A stretch of 64,000 nt of DNA, from NCBI RefSeq assembly GCF_031599675.1, contig NZ_CP134223.1:3968001-4032000 (forward strand), in the 5' to 3' direction. Both the position numbers and the translations under genes were made by a program. Every line of letters starts with the position of its first letter. The first letter of the stretch is position 1. The notes beneath the pieces were generated by a model that was not told the origin of the DNA, did no database searches, and saw only the letters and a list, made by a program, of their open reading frames with translations. The DNA is from Paenibacillus pedocola. GTDB taxonomy: Bacteria; Bacillota; Bacilli; Paenibacillales; Paenibacillaceae. Of this stretch, positions 44,331 through 52,334 are shown in pieces.

Positions 44331-45082
44331 TGCTGAACACCACCCAATACACCCTGGGTTTTGATAATATCATTGAAGAAGGACTGGCGGGATTCTTCAC
44401 CCTTGTTCAGCTGTGTGTAAATCTGTCCGTCGCGGATAAAAACCACCCGGCTGCAATAACTAGCCGCTACAGGATCATGGGTAACCATGATGATCGTAGC
44501 CTGGCGCTTATTATTCATGTCGGCAAGTTTATTCAGCAGGTCCGAGGCGGATTTGGAATCCAGCGCTCCCGTAGGTTCATCTGCAAAAATAATGCTCGGC
44601 TCATGCACGAACGCCCGCGCCGCCGAGGTCCGCTGCTTCTGCCCCCCGGAGATTTCCGCCGGATATTTGTTCTGTAGCTCGAAAATCCCCAGCTCCCCGG
44701 CCACCTGCTCAAACTTCCCATGCGCTTCCTTCTTGGAGATTCCGGTAATCGAGAGCGGCAGCAGCACATTTTCTTTGACCGTCAGGGTATCCAGCAGATT
44801 ATATTCCTGAAAAATAAATCCGAGATGATGCTTGCGGAACTCCGCCAGCTGCTTTTCCTTCATCCCCGTAAATTCCTTACCTTCGATCTCAATCGTCCCC
44901 TGGCTGACCCGATCAATAGAGGATAGAACATTCAGCAGAGTCGTTTTGCCTGACCCGGAAGCTCCCATAATGCCGACGAACTCACCTTTGTTCACCTGCA
45001 GATCAATTCCCTTGAGCACTTCCTGCTTGTTAAATTTATTTCCGTAGGTTTTGTAGATTTTATTGGCTTGCAAAATGACCAT
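44327..45082 (-). CDS. bceA: Bce-type ABC transporter ATPase (BceA family)
   Basis: A 251-residue ATPase. Walker [12 protein letters not shown] (about residues 38-48), signature [15 protein letters not shown], Walker [16 protein letters not shown], switch [12 protein letters not shown]-terminus [26 protein letters not shown] is typical of BceA/YxdL. ATG 45082 has AAAGGAG nine bases upstream; extension to 45154 is unnecessary. The palindrome at 45163-45188 is the probable BceR-type operator. Confidence 0.92.
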   Translation of the reverse strand: MVILQANKIYKTYGNKFNKQEVLKGIDLQVNKGEFVGIMGASGSGKTTLLNVLSSIDRVSQGTIEIEGKEFTGMKEKQLAEFRKHHLGFIFQEYNLLDTLTVKENVLLPLSITGISKKEAHGKFEQVAGELGIFELQNKYPAEISGGQKQRTSAARAFVHEPSIIFADEPTGALDSKSASDLLNKLADMNNKRQATIIMVTHDPVAASYCSRVVFIRDGQIYTQLNKGEESRQSFFNDIIKTQGVLGGVQQ

Positions 45083-45162
45083 GTTCACCCACTCCTTTTC
45101 TGTAATTTCATCATAAGCGGGATCAGCTTTCTTTTCCTGCGATTCGCCGAACAATATGAACA

Positions 45163-45188
45163 GGCATGTGACATTATTGTCACATGCC
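45163..45188. promoter_or_regulatory. Probable BceR-type operator upstream of bceA
   Basis: A perfect inverted repeat, GGCATGTGACA-TTAT-TGTCACATGCC (11-bp arms, 4-bp spacer). From memory, BceR-like regulators bind TGTGAC-N4-GTCACA-type repeats in front of bceAB genes. The site lies about 80 bp before the bceA start, a typical position. Confidence 0.7.
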
Positions 45189-45222
45189 CGTTATCTAAAT
45201 AAGGTGGGGAATGGGCATACGC

Positions 45223-45440
45223 CGTAACTGCGGAGAATGATTGGACATCCGGCCTCTGTTGTTCACAGATTCCTTGATTTGAATCGCCATGCGGTTAAAA
45301 TCTGTGAACAGTTTATGCTTTCGATGCGAGCTTTCCTCCGGAAAGCTTACAGGCGGTCGCTATCGCTCCTCCAGCTCCAAACTTCCCCTCCGTCACTTCT
45401 GCCCATTCAGGTAAGGTCAAGTTCCACTAATATAGCTGGT
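45223..45440. repeat. Dispersed structured element, copy B
   Basis: Partner of copy A (19237-19420), same orientation. The stem TGTTCACAGATT / AATCTGTGAACA (45260-45271 / 45299-45310) is perfect but has a different sequence from copy A. The loop holds an imperfect inner hairpin, GATTTGAATCGC-CAT-GCGGTTAAAATC. It also carries a 40-bp insertion with its own hairpin AGCTTTCC-TCC-GGAAAGCT (45329-45347). The 3' end has AATATAGC...GCTATATT. It sits between bceA and the deaminase-like gene. Confidence 0.75.
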
Positions 45441-45505
45441 GTGCTATATTCAAAATGTCACATCCTAAATTTACCTGTTAGCAAATCTAATCTTAGGAGG
45501 TTACA

Positions 45506-46441
45506 ATGAAAAATCAATTCATTGATGCTCTAGAAAATCATTCGCTGGATGAGCTGCGCAGAATCTCCAAAAGCGACTTACATAACCACGCCGGGCGCGG
45601 AGGCAATATCAAGTATATCGGAGACTGGGCGAATACCACTATCCTGCCGCCTTCCTCCAAATTCGGATCTTTGGGTGAGATGCAGGAGTGGTTCGTCAGT
45701 AATGTAAAAAGCCTTTGCCCGGGTATCCAAGGCTATCTGAAACGAATTGAGGCTTCCTTCGTCCAGGCTGCTGATGACGGGATTGAACGCTTGGCCCTGA
45801 GCTACGGGATAGATGAAATTGATGCCCTCGGAGGTATGGAGTCATTCATACATACAATGGACGGCTTGAGTCATCATTATGCGCCGCACACACAATTCCT
45901 GCCGGAGCTGGCATTTGACAGCCGTGATAATGTTGACGAAGCATTGGACAGATTGGATGAAATCCTGTCCTATCACTGGTTCAAGTCCGTTGATATCTGC
46001 GGTCTTGAGCTGGCCCAGCCGATAGGAAATTTCCGCTCTCTCTATCGCCGGGCCAAGGAGGCCGGGCTCATTCTAAAAGCTCATTCCGGTGAATTCGGCA
46101 CAGCCGATGATGTAATGGAAGCCGTCGAAGAGCTGGAGCTCCAGGAGATTCATCATGGAATCGCCGCAGCGCAGTCTCCCCAAGTCATGAACTGGCTTGC
46201 CGGGCATAACATTACCTTAAATGTGTGCCCGACCAGCAATGTGATGCTCGGCCGGACAGATAATTACTCCACCCATCCCGTCCGGGCCCTGTATGATGCC
46301 GGAGTACCCGTAACTATCAATTCTGACGATATGCTGATCTTTAATCAGAGTGTTTCCGAAGAATATCTGAATCTGTACAGCTCCGGGTTAATGTCGGCGA
46401 ATGAGCTGAATGATATCCGTGAAACCGGACTCCGAAGATAA
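45506..46441 (+). CDS. Adenosine deaminase-like metal-dependent hydrolase
   Basis: A 311-residue amidohydrolase-fold deaminase. Metal ligands: DLHNHAGRGG (H26, H28), KAHSGEFG (H193, E196), the conserved HHGIAA (about 216), NVCPTSNVMLG, and the final aspartates in NSDDM (about 274-275). These parallel adenosine deaminase motifs (HxH, HAGE, HG, CPxSN, NSDDP) with small changes, for example HSGE and NSDDM. Substrate may be adenosine or another aminopurine. The start has TTAGGAGGTTACA just upstream. It is inserted, in opposite orientation, between the Bce transporter and the Bce two-component system. Confidence 0.85.
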   Translation: MKNQFIDALENHSLDELRRISKSDLHNHAGRGGNIKYIGDWANTTILPPSSKFGSLGEMQEWFVSNVKSLCPGIQGYLKRIEASFVQAADDGIERLALSYGIDEIDALGGMESFIHTMDGLSHHYAPHTQFLPELAFDSRDNVDEALDRLDEILSYHWFKSVDICGLELAQPIGNFRSLYRRAKEAGLILKAHSGEFGTADDVMEAVEELELQEIHHGIAAAQSPQVMNWLAGHNITLNVCPTSNVMLGRTDNYSTHPVRALYDAGVPVTINSDDMLIFNQSVSEEYLNLYSSGLMSANELNDIRETGLRR

Positions 46442-46450
46442 TGCCTGCAA

Positions 46451-47455
46451 TCAGTGGCCGGCAAGCCTCACGAAATCATTCTCCCGCGGAAAGGTCAGTG
46501 TAAATGTTGTGCCTTTCCCGGGTGCCGACTCCGCCCGGATGCCAATCAGCAGCGGCTCCGCCACCTGCTTCGTCAAATAGAGGCCCATGCCGGTAGCCGC
46601 CCCTTCCTGCCTGCCCAGTGTGGAGGTGAAGCCCTTGTCAAAAATACGCGGCAGATCCTTGGGATCGATCCCTCTCCCCTGATCTTCAATGACCAGTACA
46701 ACATGTCCATCCGTTTCCCAGCTCCTAACTGCAATATCCGAAGCTTCACTGTATTTCACGGCGTTCGTCAGCAATTGCCGGAGCATGAACCCGAGCCACT
46801 TCCCGTCAGTAAGCACCGTTTTCGCCTCTAGCGACACATCGAACCCGATTCCTTTGGGAATGCACCAGGACTTCAGCGCCCGGATCTCTTGATTAAGGAT
46901 TGGTTCAAGTCCGGTGTCCTCAATGAAAAGATCATTGCGCATAAACGGAATACGCTTCTGATGAAGCTGCTGGTCGAGCAGATGATGTATCCGCAGCCAT
47001 TCGTACATGATCTGGCTCCGCAGCGTTTCATCCGGAAGGCGTTCAATCATCAGCTGCATCGCAGTGAGCGGGGTCTTCACCTCATGGATCCACGACAGGA
47101 GGTCATCCTTCTCCTGCTCCAGCAGCCGGAAGCTCATAGAGGATTCCCGGCGGTAGCGTTCTGTCTGGGCGGTTACTGCCTCCTGCACAATCTGTTCAAA
47201 CGGACTGTCCGCTTCGTCAAACGCCTCAAGATCATATACCTGGTCCCAGGCTTTGACGGCCCTGTAGAACCGGGTCTCCTTTTGAAATCGGATGAACACA
47301 AACGCCGTACAAACCAGCACATTCAGCAGAACAATATAGAGAAGCGGCAGAAAGGGTATGGAAGCATCCACGAAAGCAACAAACAGGATCATCACTTGAA
47401 TCCCGGCAAGCAGGCAGAGCCAGCTCCGCTTCTCTTTTATGTATTTGGTGATCAT
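46451..47455 (-). CDS. bceS: Bce-type intramembrane-sensing histidine kinase (BceS family)
   Basis: A 334-residue kinase with two N-terminal membrane helices (about residues 12-32 and 36-56) joined by a very short loop, the mark of intramembrane-sensing kinases. The H-box is DLLSWIHEVKTPLTAMQL (His about residue 124), N-box LRQLLTNAVKYSE, G1 IEDQGRGIDPKDLPRIFDKGF, G2 GAATGMGLYL. It lacks an extracellular sensor, so it senses through the BceAB transporter. ATGA overlap with bceR. Operon bceRS, separate from bceAB. Confidence 0.92.
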   Translation of the reverse strand: MITKYIKEKRSWLCLLAGIQVMILFVAFVDASIPFLPLLYIVLLNVLVCTAFVFIRFQKETRFYRAVKAWDQVYDLEAFDEADSPFEQIVQEAVTAQTERYRRESSMSFRLLEQEKDDLLSWIHEVKTPLTAMQLMIERLPDETLRSQIMYEWLRIHHLLDQQLHQKRIPFMRNDLFIEDTGLEPILNQEIRALKSWCIPKGIGFDVSLEAKTVLTDGKWLGFMLRQLLTNAVKYSEASDIAVRSWETDGHVVLVIEDQGRGIDPKDLPRIFDKGFTSTLGRQEGAATGMGLYLTKQVAEPLLIGIRAESAPGKGTTFTLTFPRENDFVRLAGH

Positions 47456-48141
47456 AACGCCGCCTCTTCGGTCGCCATATAACCTTGCCCGACCTTGGTT
47501 TCAATAAAAGCGTCCAGCTCCAGCGGCTCCAGCTTTTTGCGCAGCCTGTTCACATTCACAGTCAGCGTATTATCGCTCACGAAATGCTCATTGTCCCAAA
47601 GGTTTTTGATCAGTTCCTCACGGTCGACAATCTGATCCTTACGCTCCACCAGTATTTTTAGAATGAACATTTCATTTTTGGTGAGCAGAGCGGCACCGAG
47701 GCTATTTGTAACTGTATTTTTCACATATTCAATCGTCGCCCCCCGCCATGTCTTCAGCTCCGTCCGTTCGCTGCTGTAGTTGTACACCCGGCGCAGGGTA
47801 GCCTGGATTTTGGCGATCAGCACCTCGAAATGGAACGGCTTCTGCATGAAATCATCCGCGCCAAGCTGCATGGACATAACCATATCACTCGGGTGATCGC
47901 GGGAGGAGAGAAAAATAATCGGCACATTGGAATGCGCCCGGATCATCCGGCACCAATGGAACCCGTCATATAGCGGCAGCTGGATATCAATGATGACAAG
48001 CTCCGGTTTAACCGCCGTGAACTCCTGCAGTACTTTGGAGAAATCCGTGATGCCGTATACCTCATAGGACCATTGGGATAAGCGCTCCCTTATCTCTTTA
48101 AATAAAGTAACATCATCTTCGACCAACATGATTTTGAACAA
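47452..48141 (-). CDS. bceR: Bce-type response regulator (BceR family)
   Basis: About 229 residues, OmpR/PhoB type. The receiver domain has the acidic pair EDD at about residues 8-10, phosphoacceptor Asp in LVIIDIQLPLYDGF (about 52) and Lys in FMQKPFHFEVL. The C-terminal winged helix ends LTVNVNRLRKKLEPLELDAFIETKVGQGYMA. TTG 48141 (MFKIMLVEDD) follows GGGGTG by six bases and matches relatives, whereas GTG 48150 gives an odd extension. Activates bceAB when the kinase signals antibiotic flux. Confidence 0.92.
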   Translation of the reverse strand: MFKIMLVEDDVTLFKEIRERLSQWSYEVYGITDFSKVLQEFTAVKPELVIIDIQLPLYDGFHWCRMIRAHSNVPIIFLSSRDHPSDMVMSMQLGADDFMQKPFHFEVLIAKIQATLRRVYNYSSERTELKTWRGATIEYVKNTVTNSLGAALLTKNEMFILKILVERKDQIVDREELIKNLWDNEHFVSDNTLTVNVNRLRKKLEPLELDAFIETKVGQGYMATEEAAL

Positions 48142-48201
48142 AAAAGGCACCCCGTTTCGAATCTCAATGCATGATTAATAATACTGATTATGAATCTATT
48201 T

Positions 48202-48402
48202 TTAAAGCCATCGCATAAACCGCTTATGGGATACTTTGATTTTCCTTTGCTCCGCCCATTCCGTCAGGTCTTTTATGTAATTATCATTTTCTAAACGGAA
48301 ACAATTCTTGTAAGGCACAAGTAAATTCCCCTTAGGTCTAATACCGATGACAGGCACGAAATAACCTTTTACAAACACAGTCTTGATGTCACTGGCATGC
48401 AA
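48202..48402 (-). CDS. Possible small protein or gene fragment
   Basis: A 66-codon frame from TTG 48402 with no ribosome binding site. The product (FVKGYFVPVIGIRPKGNLLVPYKNC...) looks protein-like and ends in KVSHKRFMRWL. Possibly the C-terminal remnant of a larger gene; an overlapping frame at 48369-48572 could be its upstream part after a frameshift. Family not recognised. Confidence 0.3.
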   Translation of the reverse strand: MHASDIKTVFVKGYFVPVIGIRPKGNLLVPYKNCFRLENDNYIKDLTEWAEQRKIKVSHKRFMRWL

Positions 48403-48694
48403 AAGCTAAGTGAAAATCCCAAGCGCCGATAATGATAAAATAGCTCCATAACCCCATACTCAAACTTAATCCTATCAGCAGCGATATTTACGAGGGACGT
48501 CTTGCTTTGTATACGGTTGTATTCTCCATAATTCCTCCTGTCAAACAATACGATCCCGATAACTCCCATCATTATACTATAATCTGGTAAATAACGGACG
48601 ATGTCCGCTCCCCTTCAGCGCAACATCATTCAAGAACATCCATAAAATTCGTATTATAATAGCTATACACTATCGGAAAAGAAGGTGAACACAG
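48403..48694. other. Intergenic region, no convincing gene
   Basis: Separates the Bce locus from the AraC-EamA unit. One leftward frame (48369-48572) has no ribosome binding site and is probably decay or noise. The AraC promoter must lie at the right end; TATAAT-like sequences near 48655 are candidates. Confidence 0.35.
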
Positions 48695-49546
48695 TTGGCT
48701 CGTGAAGTCCGGACCGTCGTTTTTGATACAGAGCTTACGCTGGAGGCATACCGTTTTGAAGGAATTATGCAGAAATTCCCCAATCATTTTCACGACTATT
48801 ACGTTATCGGGTATATTGAACAAGGTAAAAGATATCTGCTATGCGGCAATGAGGAATATATCCTGAACAGCGGAGATGTAATCATCTTCAACCCGCAGGA
48901 CCCCCATTCCTGTGAACAGGTGGATGGAAGAACCCTGGATTACCGCTGCATCAATGTCCAGCCTGAGATTATGCGCCAGTATGTGCAAGAGATTACGGGA
49001 AAAGACTATCTGCCGCGGTTCACACAGGCGGTACTCTTCCAGAGTGAGCTGGCTTCGCCGCTGCATGATCTGCATCAGATGCTTCTGGACGAACAGGCGG
49101 ATTTTCAGAAAGAAGAATTGTTCCTGTTCCTATTGGAGCAGCTGCTGCGGGAATATTCGGACGCCGGTACACCTATTCCCGCTACGGAGCTTACGACAGA
49201 AATCAAAATGATCTGCCAATACATAGAGGGTCATTATACTGAAAATATTACACTAAATCAGCTGACAGAATTGACAGGTCTGAGCAAATATCACCTGCTG
49301 CGGTTGTTTACTAAGCAAAAAGGCATCTCCCCGTACCGTTATCTGGAGACGATTCGTATTAACCACGCCAAACGGCTGCTGAAGCAAGGGGTTTTGCCGA
49401 TGGAAGTCGCCCTGCAGACCGGGTTCAGCGACCAGAGCCATTTTACGAATTTCTTCAAAAAATTGATCGGCTTAACGCCCAAGCAGTATCTGCGGATATT
49501 TACACAACAGGCGGAAGAGAAAACATCGGAGGTCGCTTCATCATGA
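48695..49546 (+). CDS. AraC-family regulator next to EamA transporter
   Basis: A 283-residue AraC regulator. N-terminal cupin AraC-binding domain with PNHFHDYYVIGYIEQGKRYLLCGNEEYILNSGDVIIFNPQDPHSC, then the double helix-turn-helix: ENITLNQLTELTGLSKYHLLRLFTKQKGISPYRYLETIRINHAK and EVALQTGFSDQSHFTNFFKKLIGLTPKQYL. TTG start with GAAGGTGAAC upstream. Its stop overlaps the EamA start by 4 bases, so it is coupled to the transporter it probably controls. Confidence 0.9.
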   Translation: MAREVRTVVFDTELTLEAYRFEGIMQKFPNHFHDYYVIGYIEQGKRYLLCGNEEYILNSGDVIIFNPQDPHSCEQVDGRTLDYRCINVQPEIMRQYVQEITGKDYLPRFTQAVLFQSELASPLHDLHQMLLDEQADFQKEELFLFLLEQLLREYSDAGTPIPATELTTEIKMICQYIEGHYTENITLNQLTELTGLSKYHLLRLFTKQKGISPYRYLETIRINHAKRLLKQGVLPMEVALQTGFSDQSHFTNFFKKLIGLTPKQYLRIFTQQAEEKTSEVASS

Positions 49547-50463
49547 AAAACGAACACACTGCGGCCACCGGACATATGCTTGCCTTCCTAACAATTATGA
49601 TCTGGGGAACCACCTTTATCTCGACCAAAATATTGCTGACTGACTTTACTCCGCTTGAAATCTTGTTCTTCCGGTTTATTCTGGGGTATTTGGTCTTGTC
49701 CCTGCTTCATCCGCACCGGATCCGGACAAAATCCATCAAAGAGGAAGTTCTGTTTATTGCCGCCGGGCTATGCGGAGTCACGTTGTATTTTCTGATCGAG
49801 AATATTGCCCTGGTCTACACGCTGGCCTCCAACGTCGGTGTAATTGTGTCGATTGCCCCGTTTCTGACCGCGGTGCTCGCCCACTTCCTGTTACACGAGG
49901 AACGCTTAACCCCCTCTTTCATCACAGGTTTTCTGATTGCGCTGAGCGGAATTGTCTGCCTCTTACTGAACGGAAGTTTCCGGGTGGAGCTGAATCCGCT
50001 CGGCGACCTGCTGGCCTTAGTGGCTCCTGTGGTTTGGGCTATTTATTCAGTATTGATGCGCAAAATCAGTGCACTGCAGCATAACACTATCGGCGTAACC
50101 CGCAGAGTGTTTTTCTATGGACTGCTCGGAATGCTGCCTGCTTTACCCCTGATGGATTTCCAGTTCCGTCTGGACAGATTATATGATGCAGCCAGTCTCA
50201 TGAATCTTCTGTACTTAGGTCTGGGAGCTTCAGCATTATGCTTCGTGACTTGGAACCGTGCTGTCGGCATTTTGGGAGCGGTCAGAACAAGCGTATATAT
50301 CTATCTTGTTCCGGTCATAACTGTGGCTGCCGCTGCGTTGTTTCTGCATGAACAGCTCACTTGGGCCATCCTGATCGGTACCCTGCTCACGTTATGCGGC
50401 TCTTATATCTCTGAGCGCAAACCAAAAACGACCCCCGGCAAGGGGATCGCTGTACAAGAATAA
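49543..50463 (+). CDS. EamA/DMT-family transporter
   Basis: A 306-residue drug/metabolite transporter with ten predicted membrane helices in two EamA repeats. The N-terminal LAFLTIMIWGTTFISTKILLTDFTPLEILFFRFILGYLVL opens repeat 1; repeat 2 has LGDLLALVAPVVWAIYSVLMRKIS and the end VYIYLVPVITVAAAALFLHEQLTWAILIGTLLTLCG. Substrate probably amino acids or metabolites. ATGA-coupled to araC. Converges on a VOC gene remnant, with stops three bases apart. Confidence 0.9.
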   Translation: MKNEHTAATGHMLAFLTIMIWGTTFISTKILLTDFTPLEILFFRFILGYLVLSLLHPHRIRTKSIKEEVLFIAAGLCGVTLYFLIENIALVYTLASNVGVIVSIAPFLTAVLAHFLLHEERLTPSFITGFLIALSGIVCLLLNGSFRVELNPLGDLLALVAPVVWAIYSVLMRKISALQHNTIGVTRRVFFYGLLGMLPALPLMDFQFRLDRLYDAASLMNLLYLGLGASALCFVTWNRAVGILGAVRTSVYIYLVPVITVAAAALFLHEQLTWAILIGTLLTLCGSYISERKPKTTPGKGIAVQE

Positions 50464-50465
50464 TA

Positions 50466-50615
50466 TTAATTAAGCCGGTGCACCAGCTCATATTGATTAC
50501 CGCAGGGATCGGCGAAATACAATGCATAATACGTCGGGCTGATCGGAAACAGCCGGGGGCCGCTGTTAATAGTTCCGCCAAGTTCTTGAACGAGTAATGG
50601 CAAAATAAAGTTTAT
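50466..50615 (-). pseudogene. C-terminal remnant of a VOC (glyoxalase/bleomycin resistance) gene
   Basis: Reading leftwards, the frame LVQELGGTINSGPRL... continues to ALYFADPCGNQYELVHRLN and TAA at 50468-50466. This is the recognisable C-terminal strand of VOC-fold proteins (ADP.GN..EL). No start codon or N-terminal half is present; upstream it runs straight into the GNAT stop TGA at 50618 in the same frame, so a deletion has joined the two genes. Confidence 0.7.
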
Positions 50616-51050
50616 TCATGCTCTCTTTACCTCTTTTAGCAACACCGTTTCAGCACTTGTAATATAGCCACTTGCTTGGTATGTCTTCAGCGCCGGATTG
50701 TTAGTTTTGCCGGTTAGAATCTTAACACTGGTGACACCTTGATAGCTTAGCTCCTGTTCTAAAAAAGCAATCAGCGCTGTCGCAGCGCCTTTCCTTCGGC
50801 CAACTTCTGATACATACATTTCAGTAATCTCCCCGTATGCACCGGGATAACAGAAAGACCTCTAGCTCTGTGCGCACCCAAATGCTACAACTTCATCCAG
50901 CATTAGAGCTACTGCGACCAATTCCTGATTGCTCCTTAAGCTCGCTATTATATCCTGACATAGCCGTGGCTCCCCGCCGTTAAACTCAAAGTTTAGCCTG
51001 GCCAGGTCTTCGGCATCGTCAACTGTGGCTCGTCTCACTACAATTGTCAC
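50616..51050 (-). pseudogene. GNAT acetyltransferase gene with an in-frame TAG stop
   Basis: ATG at 51050 opens a GNAT frame (IVVRRATVDDAEDLARLN) to an amber codon at 50864-50862. The same frame then continues through YGEITEMYVSEVGRRKGAATALIAF, the acetyl-CoA motif, to TGA at 50618. Removing the TAG gives an ordinary 144-residue acetyltransferase. Without frameshift or other damage this is either a recent nonsense mutation, a sequencing error or, less likely, readthrough. Product as is would be a 62-residue truncated fragment lacking the cofactor site. Confidence 0.8.
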
Positions 51051-51071
51051 ATCTATTATCCTTTCTCAGCA

Positions 51072-51491
51072 TTATTTCCGGTAAATCAGCTCTCTCAGTT
51101 CCTCATGAATCGCTGCCGGGATCTCATAACCTTGCCCGCTATCTTCAGTATCGACCAGCAGGCCTCTAATCCCCTTTTGACCGGAATCAGAAATATTCAA
51201 GACATAAGTCTTCTGGCTGTCATCTTCATAGGACACATACATCAGAAAATAAGTCCCGTAATCCAATACCCCGCTCATTTTGACCGACTTATCGATGGCA
51301 CTAACGAAGGTTCTAATTTCATCTGCTCCAGTATACGTTTTCTCTGTAAAGGGTACGGTAGATTGCTGATCACTGGTACATAAATCCACACACTCCAGCC
51401 GTATCTTATCCACCTCTCTCACTTTAGGTTCACTGCAGCCCAGAATTCCAAATAACAGCATACAGGAGAGCAGAAACATCCATATTCGCAC
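51072..51491 (-). CDS. Small predicted lipoprotein
   Basis: A 139-residue lipoprotein: hydrophobic signal and lipobox GILGC (Cys about residue 19). The rest is a small soluble domain with GTYFLMYVSYEDDSQKTYVLNISDSGQKGI, a beta-hairpin-like stretch, and a helical C-terminus (IPAAIHEELRELIYRK). I do not recognise it. Start GTG 51491 with AAGGAGG upstream. It is immediately upstream of the broken GNAT gene and may share its transcript. Confidence 0.7.
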   Translation of the reverse strand: MRIWMFLLSCMLLFGILGCSEPKVREVDKIRLECVDLCTSDQQSTVPFTEKTYTGADEIRTFVSAIDKSVKMSGVLDYGTYFLMYVSYEDDSQKTYVLNISDSGQKGIRGLLVDTEDSGQGYEIPAAIHEELRELIYRK

Positions 51492-51552
51492 CCTAGTTCC
51501 TCCTTATCTTGGACTCTGATGGATAACCTTTCCATATATTTCTGCAGAGACA

Positions 51553-51605
51553 AGAAAAAAGCCTGCTAACTCAACCTCCTAGTATAGGGATTAAGTATGC
51601 AGGCT
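51553..51605 (-). terminator. Terminator of the bactofilin-like lipoprotein gene
   Basis: AGCCTGC / GCAGGCT arms with a partly paired inner region, then TTTTTTC on the minus strand, 32 bp after the stop. Confidence 0.7.
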
Positions 51606-51637
51606 CTATTTATTCTACCTTGCGGAGTGTGAAGTAA

Positions 51638-52201
51638 TTATTTAACTTCAGTTGCTCCAGTCACTTTACCTTCCATAACAGCGGATGCTTGTACATCTGC
51701 ATTTGCAAAGTACAGGTTACCGTCGATTGTAGCATCTTTATACAGGTTGAAGCCGTTAGCTTCTACGTAAACGTCACCTTTGATCGTTCCGCCTTGCACT
51801 CTGAAGTTTTCACTTTGAACAGTCACTTTAGGTGCAGTAAGAGTGTAGCTGGCTGTAACTTTGTGGTCAGCATCCTGAGCATACAGGGCAAGCTTGCGGT
51901 AAATTGCATTTTCGGCAGCGCCTTTATCATGGAATTCCCCGGCTACAACAACATCCTGATCTACTGTCAGGTCATTAAGGATCGCTACGATCCAGTTACC
52001 TTCTGCGCTTACTGCTTTAAGGAATGGATCTTGTTCTTTAACAATGGATGCTGTAGATACTGCATCTGTCTGTGCAGCAGCTGTAGGAGCAGTTGTAGCT
52101 GTAGCAGCCGCTTCATTTCCTTCATTGTTACCATTCGAACCGCAACCTGACAACAATGCAGCAGAAACACCCGCAACCAGCAAAACTTTAACAAATTTCA
52201 T
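51638..52201 (-). CDS. Predicted lipoprotein with bactofilin/polymer-forming-like repeats
   Basis: A 187-residue lipoprotein. Signal peptide and lipobox ALLSGC (Cys about residue 20), then a Gly/Asn/Glu/Ala/Thr linker to residue 50. The C-terminal 60 residues show a strand repeat (KVTVQSENFRVQGG, IKGDVYVEANGFNLYKDATIDGNLYFANADVQASAVMEGKV) resembling the right-handed beta-helix of bactofilins and polymer-forming proteins. Codon choice is strongly biased, suggesting high expression. AGGGGG precedes ATG 52201. Its promoter region carries a candidate Crp/Fnr site. Confidence 0.72.
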   Translation of the reverse strand: MKFVKVLLVAGVSAALLSGCGSNGNNEGNEAAATATTAPTAAAQTDAVSTASIVKEQDPFLKAVSAEGNWIVAILNDLTVDQDVVVAGEFHDKGAAENAIYRKLALYAQDADHKVTASYTLTAPKVTVQSENFRVQGGTIKGDVYVEANGFNLYKDATIDGNLYFANADVQASAVMEGKVTGATEVK

Positions 52202-52234
52202 TTTTAAATCCCCCTATTTCTTTTTAATAACCAT

Positions 52235-52278
52235 ATTATATATTAAAATTTGAAAAATATCACGTGATGTTTTTCACA
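52235..52278 (-). promoter_or_regulatory. Candidate Crp/Fnr-type activated promoter
   Basis: On the minus strand TATAAT (52240-52235) has no -35 hexamer at normal spacing. Instead CGTGA-N6-TCACA (52263-52278) matches TGTGA-N6-TCACA at nine of ten positions and is centred about 42 bp upstream of the inferred transcription start, the classic class II activation position. Confidence 0.5.
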
Positions 52279-52334
52279 AATTTGTGTCACTACATGAAAG
52301 CGCAAAAAAAGCGTGTAAAAATATCCATGCAGAG

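Noticed and set aside
48369..48572. 67-codon frame between bceR and the AraC gene
   Set aside because: No ribosome binding site or conserved-looking domain; kept only as a possible frameshifted part of the neighbouring fragment.
52262..52290. CACAAATTTGTG palindrome as a Rex-type site
   Set aside because: The arms do not match the Rex consensus TTGTGAA-N4-TTCACAA; the overlapping Crp/Fnr-type match fits the promoter geometry better.
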